NCBI RefSeq assembly: GCF_013385635.1
Contig: NZ_JACAPR010000028.1
Location: 192,250-256,249, forward strand
Direction: 5' to 3'
From: Pseudomonas gingeri
Lineage (GTDB): Bacteria; Pseudomonadota; Gammaproteobacteria; Pseudomonadales; Pseudomonadaceae
DNA: 64,000 nt
In this document: positions 32,547 to 39,961 of the stretch, piece after piece
Position numbering within the stretch: position 1 is the first letter of the stretch
How the letters are laid out: the number at the start of each line of letters is the position of its first letter
Made by a program: the position numbers and the translations under genes
The notes under the pieces: model-generated
Told to the model about the DNA's origin: nothing
The model's database searches: none
What the model saw: only the letters and a program-made list of their open reading frames with translations

Positions 32547-34153
32547 GGCGTCGGCACGTCGAGGTAGACGCTTTCATCGTCTTCGTTGAGGCTGGTAGCC
32601 GTCTGCAGCAGGTTCCTGACCTGACTGTGGTAGAGCGTCGGGTAGCGCATCTCGAAGATCGGCGCGATGGGCAGGTCGCTGTTCAGGCGGTTTTCCAGCT
32701 GGCTGTAGACCTGGCGGCGTTGCTCGCCTTCCGGGGTGTCGGCCACCTTGCTCCACAGGGCGTCCGCTTCCGGGCTGCTGTAGCCGCTGACATTGGCGAA
32801 CGGCGAGGTCTTGAGGATGTAGTCCGAGCGGTAGAGATAGGCGGTGGTCAGGTAAGGATCGCCGATCTGGAAAATGAAGTTGTAGGTCAGGTCGAAGTCC
32901 CAGTCGCTGACCCGCTGGAACCAGGTCGCGGCGTCCGAGGTCACCACCTGTACCTTGAAGCCCAGGGGTTGCAGGGACTGCTTGGTGTATTCGGCCAGGC
33001 GCTCCCAGGCGCCACCCTTCTCGCCGTTGAGCAGGCGGATCCGCACCGCGCCGACATCGACACCGGACTCGGCGATCAGCGCCTTGGCCTTCTTCACGTC
33101 ATAGGCGTACTGCGGCAGTTGCGGATCGTGATACGGCGAACCGGAGACGAACGGCCCCTGGGCGACCTTGCCCGAGCCAAAGAAGATGTTGTCGACTACA
33201 AACTGCCGGTTCAGCGCATAGAGGATCGCCTGGCGGACCTTGGGGTTGTTCAGCGGTGGCTTGCGCGTATTGATCTGCAGGAAGGCCAGGCCCGAGTACA
33301 GCTCCCAGCCCTGCTCCGAGGATTGCACGCCGGGCAGGCTGCCCAGGCGCTTGAGATCGGAATAATCGGCATCGCCGCTGCGCAGCACCTGTACATCGCC
33401 GCGCTCGAAAGCCGCCGCCCGCGAGGACGCATCGGGAATCACATGGAAGACAATGCCATCGAGGTGCGGCAGGCCCTTTTTCCAGTAGTCGGGGTTCTTG
33501 CCCAGCTTGATATAGGCGCCGCGCTTCCACTCCTGGAAGACAAAGGGGCCCGTGCCCACGGGTTTGAGGTTATAGGGGTTGTTGCGAAAGTCGGTGCCCT
33601 CGTACAGGTGCTTCGGTACCACCGGACGCAGGCCGCTGCCCAGGGAGGACAACAACGGCGCGAAAGGTTTCTTCAGGTGGAAGGTCACCTGCAACGGACC
33701 GCTGGCGTCGATGGACGACACATATTCGGTAAAGACCCCGCCAAGGCGCTTGTCCACTTCCGGGTAGAAGGTCTGGAAGCTGAACACCACGTCGGCCGAG
33801 GTGAACGGCTGGCCGTCGTGCCAATGCACGCCTTCCTGCAGGTCGAAGGTATAGGTCAGGCCGTCGGGAGAAATGGTCCAGCTCCTGGCCAGTACCGGCT
33901 TGGCTTTGAGCTGGGTGTCGTAGGTCAGCAGGCCCTGGAGGATCTTGCCGCTGACATACTGGGTCGAGACATGGGAGACCACGCCGTGCATCAGCGATGG
34001 CGGCTCCGGCTGGGCCACCAGGTTCAGCACCCCGCCGTCCCGTGGTTGCGCCTGCACACTGCCGGCCAGGATCAGCGCGACGGCGGCGAGGCCGAGCAAC
34101 ACCCGACGCAGGGGCCGGGCGTGGGACGAAGGGGTCGGGGTCAGATCAGGCAT
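32543..34153 (-). CDS. Periplasmic substrate-binding protein of the ABC transporter (SBP family 5)
   Basis: A 536-residue protein with a signal peptide (RRVLLGLAAVALILAG, cleavage near SVQA-QP, residue 36). The cluster C binding fold shows LARSWTISPDGLTYTFDLQEGVHWHDG split over strands, VFSFQTF and GTGPFVFQEWKRG. It binds the ligand and hands it to the two permeases. It is the first gene of the operon. The start lies about 47 bases after the predicted start of a sigma-54 transcript. Family members carry peptides, glutathione, opines or sulfur esters. Context here favours an organosulfur ligand. Confidence 0.9.
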   Translation of the reverse strand: MPDLTPTPSSHARPLRRVLLGLAAVALILAGSVQAQPRDGGVLNLVAQPEPPSLMHGVVSHVSTQYVSGKILQGLLTYDTQLKAKPVLARSWTISPDGLTYTFDLQEGVHWHDGQPFTSADVVFSFQTFYPEVDKRLGGVFTEYVSSIDASGPLQVTFHLKKPFAPLLSSLGSGLRPVVPKHLYEGTDFRNNPYNLKPVGTGPFVFQEWKRGAYIKLGKNPDYWKKGLPHLDGIVFHVIPDASSRAAAFERGDVQVLRSGDADYSDLKRLGSLPGVQSSEQGWELYSGLAFLQINTRKPPLNNPKVRQAILYALNRQFVVDNIFFGSGKVAQGPFVSGSPYHDPQLPQYAYDVKKAKALIAESGVDVGAVRIRLLNGEKGGAWERLAEYTKQSLQPLGFKVQVVTSDAATWFQRVSDWDFDLTYNFIFQIGDPYLTTAYLYRSDYILKTSPFANVSGYSSPEADALWSKVADTPEGEQRRQVYSQLENRLNSDLPIAPIFEMRYPTLYHSQVRNLLQTATSLNEDDESVYLDVPTP

Positions 34154-34209
34154 GGCGAGCTCCGCAAAAAAGGTTCGGCAGGTGCACGACCTGCCCTTTG
34201 AAGCGGTTT

Positions 34210-34225
34210 AGCAAGGCCTGTGCCA
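34210..34225 (-). promoter_or_regulatory. Sigma-54 (-24/-12) promoter of the ABC transporter operon
   Basis: On the minus strand the sequence TGGCACAGGCCTTGCT matches the RpoN consensus TGGCAC-N5-TTGC exactly. Transcription would start near 34200, about 47 bases before the binding protein start. The same 16 bases recur at 37281-37296. Confidence 0.88.
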
Positions 34226-34353
34226 GTGCTTTTGCGGCCCGGTCCGGCGGTGCCGACGTACTATCGGGCGAATGCCGGCCTGATGAAAAAACCACAACCC
34301 GCGTTTGCCAGTGTGGAAAAAGCAGCAGCTTGCGGCGAGCGGCTTAAACATTC

Positions 34354-34460
34354 GATCGTTCCCACGCGCAGCAAAAGCATGCAGCCCGTGACGCTGCGCG
34401 TCACAAGAGCGGAGGCGGAGCGTCCAGGGAGGCGTTACTTTACTGCGCGTGGGAACGATC
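34354..34460. repeat. MITE-like palindromic element, copy 4
   Basis: A 107-bp element from GATCGTTCCCACGCGCAG to CGCGTGGGAACGATC. It separates the two divergent sigma-54 promoters and ends only 13 bases upstream of the plus-strand one. It must therefore lie between that promoter and any activator site on its far side. Confidence 0.85.
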
Positions 34461-34472
34461 ACTGATGTGCGC

Positions 34473-34488
34473 TGGCACAACCCTTGCG
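34473..34488 (+). promoter_or_regulatory. Sigma-54 (-24/-12) promoter of the TPR gene
   Basis: TGGCACAACCCTTGCG matches TGGCAC-N5-TTGC. The transcript would begin near 34498, about 26 bases before the ATG at 34524. Confidence 0.85.
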
Positions 34489-34523
34489 ATACCCGCTGTC
34501 TTCGAACTACCGAGCCAAACCCT

Positions 34524-35888
34524 ATGTCACTGGACTACCTGGGCAACCCCATCGACAGCAACCACCCCTCGACCCAGCACGGTATCGACGCGTTCATCTC
34601 CGGCTTCCTCGCCTATCACCCCCGCGCCGAGGGCATTCTCGCCGCCGCCGATGCCGACCCGGACTCGCGGCTGGTGAATGCCCTGGCGGGCATCCTGCTG
34701 ATGTTCAGCGAATCCCCCGAGGGCCCGCTGCTCGCCGAGCGTTATCGCCAGCGGGCCGACGCAGTGGGCTCCGGCCACCTGCGGGCGAACCTCTACCTGG
34801 CGATCCTCAATGCCTGGATCGCCGATGACCTGGGTCGGGTCCTGGGCCTGAGCGAACAGTTGCTCGACCGCTTCCCCCGCGACCTGTTCGCCGCCAAGCT
34901 CAACCAGTATGTGGAGTTCAACCGCGGCAACTGGCCGGCGTTGCTGCGCATCGCCCTCAAGGCCCGCGACGCCGCGCCGGAGATCGCCCACAGCCACGGC
35001 CTGCTGGCCTTCGCCTATGAGCAATGCCATCTGCTGGACCCGGCTGAAGCCGCTGCACGCCAGGCGCTGCACCTGCAAGCCGACGAGCCCTGGGCCCAGC
35101 ACGCCCTCGCCCATGTCCTGCTGACCCGTGGTCGGATCGAGGAAGGCATCGATTTCCTCGAAAGCGTGAAAGGCCACTGGGAAGGTCTCAACTCCTTCAT
35201 GTACACCCACAATTGGTGGCACCTGGCGCTGTTCTACCTGGCACGCGGCCAGGAACAGCGCGTATTGGAAATCTATGACCGGCATGTCTGGGGCGTCCTG
35301 CCGGAGTACTCCCAGGACCAGGTCGGCGCGGTGTCGCTGCTGGCGCGTCTGGAGCTGGCGGGCATCGATGTCGGGCAACGCTGGCAGGCGCTGGTGCCCT
35401 ACCTGCAAACGCGAACCGGCGACACGGTGCAGCCGTTCCTCAGCGTCCAGTACCTGTATGGCCTGGCACGGGCCGGGCAACCGCAGGCGGAGCTATTGCT
35501 GGCGGCGTTGCGCGAGCGCAGCCTGACCGCCCCGGCCTTCAGCCGGAGCACCTGGGCCCAGGTCACCCTGCCCCTGGCCGAAGGCCTGCTGGCCCATGCC
35601 CGTGGCGACTGGGAAACGGCAGTGCAGCGCTTGAGCGGCGTATTGCCAAGGCTCAACGATATCGGCGGCAGCCACGCCCAGCGCGACCTGTTCGCCCAGA
35701 TCGAACTGGATGCGCGGCTGCGCTCGAAGGATTGGCTGGTGGCGCAGCAGACCCTGGAACTGCGCCGTGGCTACGATGCCTTGGATGTGCCGGTCAATCG
35801 GCATCTGGAGCGGGTATATAGCGCGCTCGGCCTGCCTTCGGAGGCCGAGCGCGCCAGGGCGCGGATCGACCAGGTCCTGAACAACTGA
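34524..35888 (+). CDS. Tetratricopeptide-repeat protein (TTC38-like)
   Basis: A 454-residue all-helical protein built of TPR-like helix pairs. It includes AHSHGLLAFAYEQCHLLDPAEAA and EPWAQHALAHVLLTRGRIEEGIDFL, each in two helices, and the conserved MYTHNWWHLALFYLARGQ, which is characteristic of the TTC38 family. There is no signal peptide or membrane segment. The ATG at 34524 fits the sigma-54 transcript. It probably acts as a scaffold. Its link to the organosulfur genes rests on the shared promoter type. Confidence 0.85.
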   Translation: MSLDYLGNPIDSNHPSTQHGIDAFISGFLAYHPRAEGILAAADADPDSRLVNALAGILLMFSESPEGPLLAERYRQRADAVGSGHLRANLYLAILNAWIADDLGRVLGLSEQLLDRFPRDLFAAKLNQYVEFNRGNWPALLRIALKARDAAPEIAHSHGLLAFAYEQCHLLDPAEAAARQALHLQADEPWAQHALAHVLLTRGRIEEGIDFLESVKGHWEGLNSFMYTHNWWHLALFYLARGQEQRVLEIYDRHVWGVLPEYSQDQVGAVSLLARLELAGIDVGQRWQALVPYLQTRTGDTVQPFLSVQYLYGLARAGQPQAELLLAALRERSLTAPAFSRSTWAQVTLPLAEGLLAHARGDWETAVQRLSGVLPRLNDIGGSHAQRDLFAQIELDARLRSKDWLVAQQTLELRRGYDALDVPVNRHLERVYSALGLPSEAERARARIDQVLNN

Positions 35889-35914
35889 CACGCACTACCC
35901 TGTGGTGAGGGGTG

Positions 35915-35995
35915 CCTGTGTGGGAGGGGGCTTGCCCCCGAAGCTTTTGGCGCGACCACTGGCCTCTTCGCGGGCAAGCCCGCTCCCACAGGATC
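35915..35995. repeat. Inverted REP pair
   Basis: CTGTGTGGGAGGGGGCTTGCC (from 35916) faces GCGGGCAAGCCCGCTCCCAC (from 35970) between two convergent genes. It may serve as a bidirectional transcript end. Confidence 0.75.
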
Positions 35996-36016
35996 TGGAA
36001 AGGTAGGCACACCGTA

Positions 36017-37009
36017 TCAACGCCCGGCTTCGAACACCCCCCGCGCAATCGCCCGCGCCACACAGTCGGCCGCCGCCGCACCGATGCAGCCGATCTGCAC
36101 CTGGCGCCGCGGCCCGTCCAGCAATGGTAGTGCACCGGAGGCCAGGGCGAACACCGTGTCACCGTCGAACGGCAGGTGCGCCGGACGCACCGCGCGGGCA
36201 ATGCCGTCCTGGGCCATGATCGCCACACGCTTGCATTCGGCCGTGGTCAGCCGCGCATTGCAGGCCACCGCCACCAACGTGGTATTGGCCCCGGCCTGCA
36301 GCCGGCCCATGCTGTCCAGGCGCGACAATTCGGGCATCGGGTCACTGGCGTCCATCACCGTCGTCGGGCGCACGCCACCGAACTCGCCGGCGATTTCCCA
36401 GGGCCAGGACCAGAAGGTCTGGCCATCCGGCATATACACCGAACCGATGGGATTGGCGACCACCAGCGCCGCCACCACCAGACCGTCGTCGAGTGCCAGC
36501 GAGGCTGAGCCCAACCCGCCTTTCAACACCCCCGCCATGGCTCCACGACCGGCGCCTACCGAGCCCAGGGCAAAGTCTGCGGCGGCATTCTCCAGCGCCT
36601 CGAAACCCAGCCGGCGATAAGGCGGTTCGAGCCCCCAGTGCTTGTCACCGCCATTGCCCAGGTCATGCAGTACCGCGGCGGGAACGATTGGAATCGCCGG
36701 CGCACCGGCCTTCAGGTGCAAGCCCACTTCCTGCCGGGACAGAGCCGCCGCCACCGCATCCGCCGCCCCCAGGCCGAACACCGAACCTCCGGCAAAGACC
36801 AGGGCATGCAACTGCCCGACCATGTTTTCCGGCTCCAGCGCCGCCGACTCCCGACCGCCCGGACCGCCGCCGCGGATGTCGATACTGGCGGTCCAGGCGC
36901 CATCGGTACGGATCACCGTCACACCGGTATCGACACGCAGATCGGTAGCGTGCCCGACGAGGACACCAGGTACATCGGTCAACAAATTGCGGGGCCCCGG
37001 TAACGGCAT
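36017..37009 (-). CDS. P1-family (DmpA/NylC-like) Ntn hydrolase
   Basis: A 330-residue peptidase S58 family protein. These enzymes cut themselves into two chains and expose an N-terminal nucleophile. GVLVGHATD, GGGPGGRES (48-56) and HALVFAGGSVFGL (68-80) are family blocks. The likely self-cleavage site is Asn242-Thr243 in AGANTTLVAVACN, with Thr as nucleophile as in the nylon-oligomer hydrolase NylC rather than Ser as in DmpA. It would cleave beta- or N-terminal amide bonds. AGGATG precedes the ATG, and a sigma-54 promoter lies 37 bases upstream. It probably hydrolyses an imported amide in the organosulfur pathway. Confidence 0.88.
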   Translation of the reverse strand: MPLPGPRNLLTDVPGVLVGHATDLRVDTGVTVIRTDGAWTASIDIRGGGPGGRESAALEPENMVGQLHALVFAGGSVFGLGAADAVAAALSRQEVGLHLKAGAPAIPIVPAAVLHDLGNGGDKHWGLEPPYRRLGFEALENAAADFALGSVGAGRGAMAGVLKGGLGSASLALDDGLVVAALVVANPIGSVYMPDGQTFWSWPWEIAGEFGGVRPTTVMDASDPMPELSRLDSMGRLQAGANTTLVAVACNARLTTAECKRVAIMAQDGIARAVRPAHLPFDGDTVFALASGALPLLDGPRRQVQIGCIGAAAADCVARAIARGVFEAGR

Positions 37010-37045
37010 AAGAACATCCTGGAAAAAGAGAGTGGCAACCCCTTC

Positions 37046-37061
37046 AGCAAGTGATGTGCCA
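37046..37061 (-). promoter_or_regulatory. Sigma-54 (-24/-12) promoter of the peptidase gene
   Basis: On the minus strand TGGCACATCACTTGCT matches TGGCAC-N5-TTGC. Transcription would begin near 37036, about 27 bases before the peptidase start. Confidence 0.85.
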
Positions 37062-37103
37062 GCCCGTTTATCCCCCGTTTGCTCGGTGCCGCCCGCCACG
37101 GGT

Positions 37104-37119
37104 TGTTGCTTAAGCAACA
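37104..37119. promoter_or_regulatory. 16-bp palindrome, candidate activator site
   Basis: TGTTGCTTAAGCAACA is a perfect palindrome. It lies about 45 bases upstream of the minus-strand sigma-54 promoter and about 160 bases upstream of the plus-strand one, positions usual for enhancer-binding protein sites. The SfnR-like activator encoded nearby is the obvious candidate to bind it. Confidence 0.5.
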
Positions 37120-37280
37120 CTCGCCTTCCGACTGCTGACAAACCAACACCCGTACCAGCCAATCCCCCAGCACCGGAGGCACTGTAGAAAAACCAACAGC
37201 CTGGAGCGCCGCTGTTAGAAAAACACCAGATTTCGCCAGCCAAAACGAGCAAGCCATTGTTTATAAACACTTTTTACAAA

Positions 37281-37296
37281 TGGCACAGGCCTTGCT
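37281..37296 (+). promoter_or_regulatory. Sigma-54 (-24/-12) promoter of the TonB receptor/monooxygenase operon
   Basis: TGGCACAGGCCTTGCT is identical to the transporter promoter at 34210-34225. The predicted start is near 37306. It would drive the receptor and the five monooxygenase genes that follow. Confidence 0.88.
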
Positions 37297-37460
37297 CTAC
37301 CGCCTGCAGCAGAGCTTGAGACCGCGGCCACCGCGCCGGTCCGGCAACAAGCCGTCACTGACCACGCTTGCGACGACCCGCCACGACACCGTCGCCTTAC
37401 CCGACAAGGTTGACCCCAACCGGGGACAGACCGGGGAATCCCATTGGAGCGATTCACATC

Positions 37461-39896
37461 ATGAGTTCGACACGCGCCGCCGGCCGCCAGGCCCGCACCA
37501 CCTTCACCCACAGCCTGCTGTTCCTCGCGGTCTGCGAGGCCCTTAGCTACAGCAGCCTGGCCCTCGCCGCCGACACCGCCGGCAGCGACAACCCACTGGA
37601 CACCGTGGTCGTCATCGGCAACCGCGGCCAGGCCCGGACCCTGGCCGAAAGCACCGCCCCGGTGGATGTCATCTCCTCCAAGCAACTGCTCGCCACCGGC
37701 CAGGGCGACCTGACCCGGGCCCTGAGCAAAGTGCTGCCGTCGCTGAACCTGCCGGCGTCCTCCGGCTATGGTTCGACCTCGGTGGTGCGCCCCATCAGCC
37801 TGCGCGGCCTCAACGGCGACCAGGTACTGGTGCTGGTCAACGGCAAGCGTCGCCATAACAGCGCCCTGCTGAACAACGGCACCTTCCTCAACTCCGGCTC
37901 GCAACCGGTGGACCTGGACATGATCCCGACCGCCCTGGTCGACCATATCGAAGTGCTGCGCGACGGCGCCTCGGCGCAATACGGTTCCGACGCCATCGGC
38001 GGCGTGGTGAACATCGTGCTCAAGCAGTCCGACCACGGCGGCAGCCTATCCACCACCTACGGCCAGAACTTCGAGAACGGCGACGGCGAGACCGCCCGGC
38101 AGACCGGCAACCTCGGCCTGTCGCTGCCCAACGACGGCTTTATCAACCTGGCCCTGGACGTGAAGAAACAGAACGTCTCCGACCGCTCCGACGACGCGCC
38201 CTATACCGACAGCGCCGGCAACACCAGCCAGCGCCACACCTACTACGGCACCGGCCTGCCGGAGTCGCGCAACTTCAGTTTCGGCTACAACGCCGAGCTG
38301 CCGGTGGATGACGCCCTGACCCTGTACTCGTTCTCCACCTACACCCGGCGCAACTCGGAAAAACCCCTGGCGTTCCACCAGCCGGCCAGTTTCGACGGCA
38401 TCGCCACGCCGTTCCCGGAAGGCATCGAGGACTCCCTGCGCTTTATCGAAAACGACTTCCAGGTGGCGTTCGGCGGCAAGGGCAAGGTCGCCGGCTGGGA
38501 CTACGACCTGTCCAGCACCTACGGCCAGGACCACGCCCAGGCGACCCTGCGCGACACCTACAACCTGAGCTACGGGGCGAACTCGCCGACCTCGGTCGAC
38601 ACCGGGGTCAAGACCTTCAGCCAGTGGACCAACAACCTCGACCTGACCCGCGCCTTCGACTTCGGCCTGGCCAAGCCGACGCAGATTTCCTGGGGCCTGG
38701 AACAACGCTACGAGAACTACAAGATCGGCAAGGGTGACTACGAGTCCTATGCCCTCGGCAACTTCGCCACCGGGGCCAGCGGCAACCCGATCGCCCCGGG
38801 GACCATCTCCGGCGCCGGCACCACCCCGGCCGACGCCGCCGAGAAAGGCCGGACCAGCGTCGCCACCTACGCCGAGATCGGCCAGGACCTGACCGACAAA
38901 TGGCATGTCGACCTGGCCGGGCGCTACGAGCACTACAACGACGGCTCCGGCACCACCACCAACGGCAAGTTCGCCACCCGCTACCAGTTGACGCCGATCC
39001 TCGCCGTGCGCGGCAGCTTCAGCACCGGCTTCCGCGCACCGTCGCTGGCCCAGCAGATCTACAGCTCGACTTCCCAGAGCAGCGTCAACGGCAATCTGAT
39101 CGACTATCGCAACGTCGCCGTGGACTCGGACGTGGCCAAGGCCCTTGGCGCCTCCACCCTAAAACCGGAGAAGTCGACCAACTTCGGCCTGGGCCTGACT
39201 CTCCAGCCGATCGATAACGCCAGCATCACCCTCGATGCCTACCAGATCAAGATCAAGGACCGCATCGCCCAGACCGGCTACCTCGGCGGTACTGCGCAGA
39301 TCAACGCGATTCTCGCCGCGGCCGGGCTCAACACCAACCAGGCGGTGACCTATTTCACCAACGCCCTCGACACCACCACCCGCGGCCTCGACCTGGTCGG
39401 CGACTACCGCCAGGACCTCGGCGCCTACGGCAGCCTGCGCTACAGCCTGGGCTTCAACTGGAACACCACCGAGATCGACTCGATCCACGCCTCGGACGTC
39501 GCCCAGCAGGCCCTCGGCCCGGACGGCGGCTACGACCGCCAGCGCCAGGGCAACCTGAAGTACGGCACGCCTGAGTCCAAGCTGCTGCTGGGCGGCACCT
39601 GGAGCATCGACAAGTTCGACGTCGGCCTGAACCTGACCCGCTACGGCGAATACACCCAGTACGGCACCGCCGCGATCTACGACCGCACCTTCTCGCCGAC
39701 CTGGATCACCGACCTCAATATCGACTACCACCTGAACAAGGCCATCACCCTCACCGCCGGGGCCAACAACCTGTTCAACATCTACCCGGAACGCACCAAG
39801 CTGCCGAGCAGTTCGGGGGCCTTCCCCTACGGCAACTTCTCGCCCTACGGCACCACCGGCGGCTACTGGTACACCGGCGTGACCTACAACTTCTGA
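37461..39896 (+). CDS. TonB-dependent outer-membrane receptor
   Basis: An 811-residue precursor with a signal peptide (cleavage near LALA-ADT, residue 37). DTVVVIGNRGQARTLAES serves as TonB box and plug start, the plug continues to about residue 170 (SLRGLNGDQVLVLVNGKRRH; VEVLRDGASAQYGSDAIGG-like sequence IEVLRDGASAQYGSD), then a 22-strand barrel ends in the aromatic terminus WYTGVTYNF. It imports a scarce ligand across the outer membrane with TonB energy. Being first in an operon with five flavin monooxygenases under a sigma-54 promoter, it more likely takes up an organosulfur compound than a siderophore. Confidence 0.92.
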   Translation: MSSTRAAGRQARTTFTHSLLFLAVCEALSYSSLALAADTAGSDNPLDTVVVIGNRGQARTLAESTAPVDVISSKQLLATGQGDLTRALSKVLPSLNLPASSGYGSTSVVRPISLRGLNGDQVLVLVNGKRRHNSALLNNGTFLNSGSQPVDLDMIPTALVDHIEVLRDGASAQYGSDAIGGVVNIVLKQSDHGGSLSTTYGQNFENGDGETARQTGNLGLSLPNDGFINLALDVKKQNVSDRSDDAPYTDSAGNTSQRHTYYGTGLPESRNFSFGYNAELPVDDALTLYSFSTYTRRNSEKPLAFHQPASFDGIATPFPEGIEDSLRFIENDFQVAFGGKGKVAGWDYDLSSTYGQDHAQATLRDTYNLSYGANSPTSVDTGVKTFSQWTNNLDLTRAFDFGLAKPTQISWGLEQRYENYKIGKGDYESYALGNFATGASGNPIAPGTISGAGTTPADAAEKGRTSVATYAEIGQDLTDKWHVDLAGRYEHYNDGSGTTTNGKFATRYQLTPILAVRGSFSTGFRAPSLAQQIYSSTSQSSVNGNLIDYRNVAVDSDVAKALGASTLKPEKSTNFGLGLTLQPIDNASITLDAYQIKIKDRIAQTGYLGGTAQINAILAAAGLNTNQAVTYFTNALDTTTRGLDLVGDYRQDLGAYGSLRYSLGFNWNTTEIDSIHASDVAQQALGPDGGYDRQRQGNLKYGTPESKLLLGGTWSIDKFDVGLNLTRYGEYTQYGTAAIYDRTFSPTWITDLNIDYHLNKAITLTAGANNLFNIYPERTKLPSSSGAFPYGNFSPYGTTGGYWYTGVTYNF

Positions 39897-39903
39897 CCCT
39901 CCT

Positions 39904-39940
39904 GGCGGCGCCATCGACCCAGCCGGTCGCCGGCGCCGCC
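39904..39940 (+). other. GC-rich hairpin between the receptor and the first monooxygenase
   Basis: GGCGGCGCC (39904-39912) pairs with GGCGCCGCC (39932-39940). There is no T-run. It sits in the 65-bp gap and could lower expression of the downstream genes or protect the receptor mRNA. Confidence 0.5.
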
Positions 39941-39961
39941 CCGCTCACCGGGAGCCTGCCC

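Larger units (their letters stand above)
34154..34523. other. 370-bp divergent control region between transporter and TPR gene
   Basis: This gap holds two outward-facing -24/-12 promoters (34210-34225 minus, 34473-34488 plus) and a MITE-like repeat at 34354-34460 between them. I see no gene. Confidence 0.7.
37010..37460. other. 451-bp divergent control region between peptidase and TonB receptor
   Basis: It contains a minus-strand sigma-54 promoter (37046-37061), a 16-bp palindrome (37104-37119), a plus-strand sigma-54 promoter (37281-37296) and a leader of about 155 bases before the receptor. No gene is seen. Confidence 0.7.

Noticed and set aside
38046..38933. Long minus-strand frame opposite the TonB receptor
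   Set aside because: Its protein is Gly/Val/Ala low-complexity sequence typical of antisense frames in high-GC genes, and the plus strand has a clear receptor.
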